Source: Caballeronia calidae
GTDB taxonomy: Bacteria; Pseudomonadota; Gammaproteobacteria; Burkholderiales; Burkholderiaceae
Assembly: GCF_900044055.2 (NCBI RefSeq)
Contig: NZ_FCOX02000001.1
Coordinates: 1 to 64,000, forward strand
Direction of reading: 5' to 3'
DNA: 64,000 nt
Positions 59,235-64,000 of the stretch are shown here, piece by piece. The position numbers were made by a program, and so were the translations under genes. Numbering within the stretch: position 1 is the first letter of the stretch; each line of letters starts with the position of its first letter. The notes below the pieces were generated by a model. That model ran no database searches. It saw only the letters and a list, made by a program, of their open reading frames with translations, and was not told where the DNA came from.

Positions 59235-60166
59235 TCGCTTTTCTGTTTCCCGGACAAGGCGCGCAGACGCCGGGCTTTCTGCATCGTCTCGGCGGCGAGA
59301 AGCCGCATCCGGCGATCGCGCGCACGCTCGACGAAGCATCGGACGTGCTCGGCGAAAACGTGCACATGCTCGATACCGCCGATGCCCTCGCGTCGACCGT
59401 CGCCGTGCAGGTCGCGCTCGTCGTCGCGGGCGTGGCGGCGGCGCGCGCGCTTGCGGACGTTGGCATCGAGCCGCAGGCGGTCGCGGGGTTGTCGGTCGGC
59501 GCGTACGGCGCGGCGGTCGTCAGTGGCGCGATCGCCTTCGCCGATGCGCTGAAGCTCGTGCGCCTGCGCGCGCAACTGATGCAGGACGCCTGGCCGCGCG
59601 GCTACGGCATGCTCGCCGTGCTCGGGCTGAACGAAACCGAGATCGCCCGCGCGATCGCCGACAGCGGCGCCGATGCGTACATCGGCAATCTGAATGCGCC
59701 GCGTCAGATCGTCGTGTCGGGCAGCGACGACGCGCTCGCCCGCGTTCGCGACATCGCGCTTTCACGCGGCGCGCGCAAGGCCGAGCGCCTGTGCGTCAGC
59801 GTGCCGTCGCATTGCGTGCTGCTCGACGATGCCGCCCGACGGCTCATCGAAGCGGCCAGCGACGTGCATATCGACGCGCCGCGTATCGCGTATGTCGGCA
59901 ATCGCGGCGCGCGCGTACTGCGGCGCGCCGACGCCATCCGCGATGACCTCGCCACCAATCTGCGCTATCCCGTGCGCTGGCACGACTCGACCATCGCGCT
60001 GGCGGAGCTCGGCGCGATGGTGTTCGTCGAAATGCCGCCGGGGCAGACGCTCACCCAGCTCGCGGCGGAAGCCCTGCCCGACGCCGCGGGCATCGCGATG
60101 GACGCATCGCCCGTCTCAACCGTGGCCGCCCGCGTGCGCGCCGCTTGCCGCCGCACGCACGACTGA
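59231..60166 (+). CDS. mdcH: Malonyl transferase (malonyl-CoA:ACP transacylase-like)
   Basis: 311 residues, FabD fold. It loads the first malonyl group on MdcC from malonyl-CoA. Motifs are FLFPGQGAQTPGFL at the start, the active-site Ser in AGLSVGAYGAAVVSG (where FabD has GHSLGE), RLRAQLMQDAWPRG and the catalytic His in VPSHCVLLDDAA. Last gene of the mdcABCDEGH operon; all junctions except B-C overlap or abut. No clear terminator follows in the 165-nt gap. Confidence 0.93.
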   Translation: MIAFLFPGQGAQTPGFLHRLGGEKPHPAIARTLDEASDVLGENVHMLDTADALASTVAVQVALVVAGVAAARALADVGIEPQAVAGLSVGAYGAAVVSGAIAFADALKLVRLRAQLMQDAWPRGYGMLAVLGLNETEIARAIADSGADAYIGNLNAPRQIVVSGSDDALARVRDIALSRGARKAERLCVSVPSHCVLLDDAARRLIEAASDVHIDAPRIAYVGNRGARVLRRADAIRDDLATNLRYPVRWHDSTIALAELGAMVFVEMPPGQTLTQLAAEALPDAAGIAMDASPVSTVAARVRAACRRTHD

Positions 60167-60331
60167 TTCGCTGCCTGCGCGCCACTGATTCGAATATTTG
60201 TCTTCTCGTTGTCAGGGTTTGTAAGGAAAATCGGAATTTTCGCGTAGCAAACGGGTCGTTCTCCATCGAGCATTTCGCCCGGCCCATGTCCGATACGGGC
60301 TTCAAACCACAACGCACTTTTAGGGACGACT

Positions 60332-61090
60332 ATGAGAATCATCCGCTCGGCGATCGCGGCTGCCACCGTGACCGCGCTGGCATCGTGCAGCAGCATCGGC
60401 AATCTCAACCCCGACGCGCTCATGCAATCCGGGCAACTCGCCACGCAGGCACTCGCGCTGAGCGACAACGACGTGCGCACGCTCTCCGACAAGTCGTGCA
60501 CGCAGATGGACAGCGAGAACACCATCGCGCCGGCGTCGAGCCCGTACACGCAGCGCCTGAACAAGATCGCCAAGCAACTCGGCGACAACATCAACGGCGT
60601 GCCGGTCAATTACAAGGTCTACCTCACGAAGGACGTCAATGCGTGGGCGATGGCCAACGGCTGCGTGCGCGTCTACAGCGGCCTCATGGACCTGATGAAC
60701 GACGATGAAGTGCGCGGCGTCGTCGGGCACGAGATGGGCCACGTCGCGCTCGGCCACACCAAGAAGGCGATGCAGGTCGCCTATGCGACCTCGGCCGCGC
60801 GCTCGGTGGTATCGGCGAGTTCGGGCGTGCTCGCGAACCTCTCCAGCTCGCAGATCGGCGATCTGTCCGAGAAATTCGTCAATGCGCAGTTCTCGCAATC
60901 GCAGGAAACCGCCGCCGACGATTACTCGTTCGATACGCAGAAGAAGAAGGGCTACAACCCGGCGGGCCTCGTCACGGCGTTCCAGAAGCTCGCGACGATC
61001 GATGGCGGACAGTCGAGCATGTTGAGCTCGCACCCGTCGTCGCCGGCGCGCGCGAAGCACATTCAGGATCGGATCGCGTCGGGGAAGTGA
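60332..61090 (+). CDS. M48 family metalloprotease lipoprotein (LoiP/YggG-like)
   Basis: 252 residues. Lipobox LASC with acylation at Cys19. The zinc site is HEMGH (His133-Glu134-His137) and the third ligand is probably Glu192 in SQSQETAADDYSF. The C-terminal SSHPSSPARAKHIQ is typical of the YggG/LoiP group, outer membrane lipoproteins linked to envelope quality control. It is the only gene between mdcH and a convergent OMP gene. Confidence 0.88.
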   Translation: MRIIRSAIAAATVTALASCSSIGNLNPDALMQSGQLATQALALSDNDVRTLSDKSCTQMDSENTIAPASSPYTQRLNKIAKQLGDNINGVPVNYKVYLTKDVNAWAMANGCVRVYSGLMDLMNDDEVRGVVGHEMGHVALGHTKKAMQVAYATSAARSVVSASSGVLANLSSSQIGDLSEKFVNAQFSQSQETAADDYSFDTQKKKGYNPAGLVTAFQKLATIDGGQSSMLSSHPSSPARAKHIQDRIASGK

Positions 61091-61104
61091 CGCGAACATG
61101 AGCG

Positions 61105-61137
61105 CGATGCGCGTGCGTTCGATTCGCACGCGCATCG
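61105..61137. terminator. Strong hairpin between convergent genes (terminator-like, no U-run)
   Basis: Perfect 13-bp inverted repeat CGATGCGCGTGCG / CGCACGCGCATCG with a 7-nt loop, between the M48 protease gene and the OMP gene. Neither side has a U-run, so it may slow RNA polymerase or protect 3' ends rather than terminate by itself. Confidence 0.5.
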
Positions 61138-61149
61138 GCGAGAGAAGAA

Positions 61150-61647
61150 TCAGAAGAAGTAATGCACGCCGACGGTCAGGCTGTCGTTATGGCGATTGCC
61201 GCCGTCGTAGCGCGCCGTGTCGCCGGTGTACTCGGCCGCGACGCTCCATTTCTTGTCGAACTTGTATTCGACGCCCGCGCCGTAGTGCAGGCGCGTATCC
61301 GGCCAGAAGCCCGTGAAGCCGATGCGGGCATACGACATGACGTTGTTTATCGGCATGCCGATCTTTGCGTCGATGCCGGCGTCCTTCCCGGTCGTCGAGC
61401 CGCCGTGGAAGTCGGCGAATGCTTCGACGCCGAGCACCGCGCGCTCGACATCATAGTTGTAACCCGCCGTGAGGCCGGGGAAGAACGTGGTGTGCGTGGA
61501 TTCCTGATAATGGACGCCGGTTGCATCGGACCCATTGAAGCCGAGTTTCGCGCCCGCGTAAGGACCGGCGAATTCGCTGGCCTGAACGTGTGCGACCGCG
61601 AGCAACGAGACGAGAACCGGCGCGATGAATTTCCTGATATCTGCCAT
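61150..61647 (-). CDS. Small outer membrane beta-barrel protein
   Basis: 165 residues. A signal peptide (ends near VQAS) is followed by short alternating beta strands ending in the aromatic C-terminal signature VHYFF that directs BAM-dependent insertion. About eight strands fit OmpA-/Opa-like barrels: GPYAGAKLGFNG, FFPGLTAGYNYD, HYGAGVEYKFDKKWSVAAEYTG. It may be a minor porin, adhesin or lipid-modifying barrel; no catalytic residues were recognised. Confidence 0.78.
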   Translation of the reverse strand: MADIRKFIAPVLVSLLAVAHVQASEFAGPYAGAKLGFNGSDATGVHYQESTHTTFFPGLTAGYNYDVERAVLGVEAFADFHGGSTTGKDAGIDAKIGMPINNVMSYARIGFTGFWPDTRLHYGAGVEYKFDKKWSVAAEYTGDTARYDGGNRHNDSLTVGVHYFF

Positions 61648-61961
61648 GACTAACTTGATGAATCGTGAGAAAGGTCTGCCTGAACGCGTCAGCGCGTTCG
61701 GGCAACGACCATAATCTGGGCAACGAACGCTTGCGTTGCGCCCTGCTTGCCGAAAAGCAAGCAGGCAGCGAGATTAGTTATCCACGGTCATCATCGAAAG
61801 CGGAACTATCCGAAAGGAAAGTGACCTTTCGTTACAGGCAGGTGACTCCCAAGCGCACGATTCAGGCAGGATGACGAACCAATCGCAGTCGCGCAGCGAC
61901 GAAAGCCTATGGCTCGAGCGGAAGAATGATGAGGACGACGCTGGAGGATGCGGAAAAGAAA
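61648..61961. other. Intergenic region upstream of the OMP gene, no gene seen
   Basis: The ~310 bp hold no credible ORF. Two inverted repeats are visible: GAACGCG-4-CGCGTTC (61682-61699) and CCTGCTTGC-6-GCAAGCAGG (61742-61765). Both would be in the 5' leader or promoter of the OMP gene. No promoter near consensus was recognised. Confidence 0.5.
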
Positions 61962-61994
61962 AAGCCCCGCAAGTTTTTACGCTTGCGGGGCTCT
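61962..61994 (-). terminator. Terminator after tRNA-Ser
   Basis: On the minus strand stem AGCCCCGCAAGCG / CTTGCGGGGCT with a short A-rich loop, followed by TTTTCTTTTCC. It begins 12 nt beyond the tRNA 3' end. Confidence 0.88.
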
Positions 61995-62005
61995 TCTACG
62001 ACAAC

Positions 62006-62098
62006 TGGCGGAGACGGAGGGATTCGAACCCTCGATCCAGTTTTTAGCCAGATGCTCCCTTAGCAGGGGAGTGCCTTCGACCTCTCGGCCACGTCTCC
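62006..62098 (-). tRNA. tRNA-Ser (anticodon GCT)
   Basis: 93 nt including an encoded CCA. Acceptor stem GGAGACG / CGTCTCC with discriminator G73; the anticodon stem CTCCC / GGGAG encloses CTGCTAA, giving GCT (reads AGC/AGU). The long variable arm (CATCTGGCTAAAAACTGGATC) is typical of class II tRNA-Ser. A good promoter lies upstream and a terminator downstream, so it is a single-gene unit. Confidence 0.96.
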
Positions 62099-62142
62099 CA
62101 AACTTTTCGTTGGCACCGGGAGTGCAGTGCAACGAGATCGAG

Positions 62143-62171
62143 ATAATAGCGTGTTCGCGGGCGCCGGTCAA
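62143..62171 (-). promoter_or_regulatory. Promoter of tRNA-Ser
   Basis: On the minus strand -35 TTGACC (62171-62166), 17-nt spacer, -10 TATTAT (62148-62143). Each box differs from consensus at one position. The start would lie near 62136, about 38 nt before the mature tRNA 5' end. Confidence 0.8.
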
Positions 62172-62283
62172 ATTCGCATGACGATTTTTTGCCAATCGAT
62201 GCATTTCGAATTCCGGCGCTACGCAAATCGCAACGATGCGAAGGCCCGCGAGCCTTCACATCCGCGTCACCTCGGAAGGCGGA

Positions 62284-63534
62284 TTACCCGCGATCCAGTT
62301 CGAACGCCTTGTGCAGCGCGCGCACGGCCAGTTCCGTGTACTTCTCGTCGATCAGCACCGAAATCTTGATTTCCGACGTGGAGATCATCTGGATGTTGAT
62401 GCCCTCTTCCGACAGCGTGCGGAACATCGTGCTCGCGATGCCCACGTGCGAGCGCATGCCGACGCCCACCACCGACACCTTCGACACCTTCGGGTCGCCC
62501 AGCACGGTTTCCGCCTGAACGTGGCCCTTCACCGTGTTGTTCAGAATTTCGAGCGCGCGCTGATAGTCGCCGCGGCCCACCGTGAACGTGAAGTCGGTCT
62601 TGCCGTTCACGCTCTGGTTCTGAATGATCATGTCGATGTCGATGTTCGCATCGGCGACCGGCCCGAGAATCTGATACGCGACGCCCGGCTTGTCGGGCAC
62701 GCCCATCACCGCGATGCGCGCTTCGTCGCGCTGGAACGCGATGCCAGAAATCACTGCTTTTTCCATGTTCTCGTCTTCTTCAAAAGTAATCAGGGTGCCG
62801 GAGTGCATCTCGTCTTCGAGCGGCATCAGCGGATCGGTCAGGCTGGAGAGCACGCGCGTCTTTACCTGATACTTGCCGGCGAATTCCACCGAGCGGATCT
62901 GCAGCACCTTCGAGCCGAGGCTCGCCATTTCCAGCATTTCCTCGAAGGTCACGCGGTCGAGCCGGCGCGCTTCTTCGACGACGCGCGGGTCGGTCGTGTA
63001 GACGCCGTCGACGTCGGTGTAGATAAGGCACTCGTCCGCCTTCATCGCCGCCGCGATCGCGACTGCCGAGGTGTCCGAGCCGCCGCGGCCGAGCGTCGCG
63101 ATATGGCCTTCCGGATCGACGCCCTGGAAGCCCGTGATGACCACGACCTTGCCTGCGTCGAGTTCCTTCAGCACGCGCTCGCCGTCGATTTCGCTGATGC
63201 GCGCCTTCGTGAAGGCGCTGTCCGTCCTGATCGGCACTTGCCAGCCGGCATAGCTCACGGCCTCGAGGCCTTCGGCGTGCAGCGCGATGGCGAGAAGTCC
63301 CACGCTCACCTGCTCGCCCGTGGAGGCAATCATGTCGAGTTCGCGCGGGTCCGGATCGGCCTTGATGTCTCTTGCGAGGCCGAGCAGGCGGTTGGTTTCG
63401 CCGGACATCGCCGAGGGCACGACGACCATCTTGTGGCCGGCCTTGTGCCATTTGGCGACGCGCTTGGCGACGTTCTTGATGCGCTCGACCGAGCCCATCG
63501 AGGTGCCGCCGTATTTGTGTACGATGAGTGCCAT
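62284..63534 (-). CDS. lysC: Aspartate kinase
   Basis: 416 residues. First step of the lysine, threonine and methionine pathway. N-terminal KYGGTSMGSVERI kinase motif, then GFQGVDPEGHIATLGRGGSDTSAVAIAAAMKADECLIYTDVDGVYTTDP; two ACT domains at about 270-416 (ISGIAFQRDEARIAVMGVPDKPG; VSVVGVGMRSHVGIASTMFRTLSEEGINIQMISTSEIKISVLI) provide feedback control. In many bacteria an internal start produces a separate regulatory subunit; this cannot be judged here. Confidence 0.96.
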   Translation of the reverse strand: MALIVHKYGGTSMGSVERIKNVAKRVAKWHKAGHKMVVVPSAMSGETNRLLGLARDIKADPDPRELDMIASTGEQVSVGLLAIALHAEGLEAVSYAGWQVPIRTDSAFTKARISEIDGERVLKELDAGKVVVITGFQGVDPEGHIATLGRGGSDTSAVAIAAAMKADECLIYTDVDGVYTTDPRVVEEARRLDRVTFEEMLEMASLGSKVLQIRSVEFAGKYQVKTRVLSSLTDPLMPLEDEMHSGTLITFEEDENMEKAVISGIAFQRDEARIAVMGVPDKPGVAYQILGPVADANIDIDMIIQNQSVNGKTDFTFTVGRGDYQRALEILNNTVKGHVQAETVLGDPKVSKVSVVGVGMRSHVGIASTMFRTLSEEGINIQMISTSEIKISVLIDEKYTELAVRALHKAFELDRG

Positions 63535-63858
63535 TGTCGTTCTGAACTGGAAGGAAAACCGCGCTTTACGCGCTCAACGCGAGAGCGCTCGAGACTCGCG
63601 CTCGATCGCTTCAGGGGATGTCGAAGCCGGCTACGATCGCGGGCGCTGCCGCACGCCCGCCGCGCGCTGACAAGAATGTGGGTATGCGGCGCACGGATGC
63701 GTGGTTGCGGGCGAAATCGAGTCTTTTGAACGCAGATGCCGCGCAAGAACGCGCTTGGGCGAAACGAGTTACCGTACCCGATCGAAGCTGAAATTACAAG
63801 ATGACGCGCCCGTGGCGGCGATTTTACCGGCTTCGGCGCAACGCCCCGCGAAAGCGCT
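63535..63858. other. 324-bp gap upstream of lysC, no gene seen
   Basis: No credible ORF, tRNA or riboswitch-like structure was recognised. It must contain the lysC promoter and perhaps the tilS 3' end processing; a weak minus-strand pair TTGTAA-N17-TACGGT occurs near 63800-63772. GC-rich and featureless otherwise. Confidence 0.4.
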
Positions 63859-64000
63859 TCACGCCAGCAGCAAATCCGGCCGCCACACGATCCGCCGCAG
63901 CGGCCCGTGCGCCGCGCTCGGCGCCGCTTCCCGGTTCACGCCCACGTGCGGCACGAACAGCAGCGCCTCGCCGACGAACAGCAGCGGCACGTCGCGCTTC
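63859..64000 (-). CDS. tilS: tRNA(Ile)-lysidine synthase, C-terminal fragment (cut by window edge)
   Basis: The last 47 codons of a gene that continues to the right. The translation KRDVPLLFVGEALLFVPHVGVNREAAP ... RRIVWRPDLLLA matches the C-terminal domain of TilS, which modifies the anticodon C34 of tRNA-Ile2 to lysidine. lysC next to tilS is a common arrangement in Burkholderia. The catalytic domain is outside the window. Confidence 0.8.
   Translation of the reverse strand, partial: KRDVPLLFVGEALLFVPHVGVNREAAPSAAHGPLRRIVWRPDLLLA

Noticed and set aside
63535..63858. Lysine riboswitch upstream of lysC
   Set aside because: The gap is GC-rich and shows no conserved core of the L-box; this riboswitch is not expected in betaproteobacteria.

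Overview
The window is a stretch of a high-GC betaproteobacterial chromosome, almost certainly Burkholderiaceae of the Caballeronia/Paraburkholderia type. The evidence is the strongly GC-ending codon use, the block tpiA-secG-tRNA-Leu-nuoA to nuoN-DUF2818, the pair rpsO-pnp, leuA, the lysC-tilS neighbourhood, and Burkholderia-typical families such as DUF2863, DUF1178 and BspC-like proteins. It looks like ordinary core chromosome with a few metabolic modules. I see no prophage, insertion sequence, CRISPR array or integrase.

Layout. The left edge (1-260) is the promoter and boxA leader of an rRNA operon read leftwards; 16S rRNA itself lies just outside. Then come a DUF2863 gene, an atypical LuxR-type regulator, a CbiM-like membrane protein, a secreted BspC-like protein, an M14 carboxypeptidase, yaaA and a lone PIN-domain protein (0.5-6.9 kb). 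From 6.9 to 16.4 kb is an acyl-CoA catabolism region: an aminotransferase, then a rightward run of hydroxyacyl-CoA dehydrogenase, hydratase, histidine phosphatase, APH-like kinase and acyl-CoA dehydrogenase, facing a leftward run of two acyl-CoA dehydrogenases and a MaoC hydratase. DUF1178 and a NUDIX hydrolase follow. From 17.8 to 33.1 kb the complete 14-subunit complex I operon (nuoA-N plus DUF2818) is read leftwards, preceded by tRNA-Leu(GAG), secG, tpiA and a quinone oxidoreductase. pnp and rpsO, an orphan branched-chain amino acid binding protein, a lipoprotein and leuA follow (36-43 kb). Then come an NlpC/P60 peptidase, a yejABEF peptide ABC transporter, fabI, two tandem small His-rich secreted proteins, an MFS transporter, and divergent from it a GntR regulator heading the malonate decarboxylase operon mdcABCDEGH (53.3-60.2 kb). 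The right end holds an M48 metalloprotease lipoprotein, a small outer membrane beta-barrel, tRNA-Ser(GCT), lysC and the 3' end of tilS.

The most interesting item I found is upstream of leuA: a promoter whose start point falls on or next to the ATG of a 28-codon ORF rich in the rare Leu codon CTA, followed by a long hairpin with a short U-run. This has the layout of a leucine attenuator with a leaderless leader peptide. Other points are a kinase/acyl-CoA dehydrogenase pair resembling the LvaA/LvaC logic for 4-hydroxyacyl-CoA, an mdc operon that uses GntR and MFS partners instead of the usual LysR and MdcLM, a hairpin-containing gap inside the nuo operon, and a palindromic repeat between rpsO and pnp.

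All functional calls rest on recognising protein families by eye; no database search or folding program was run.
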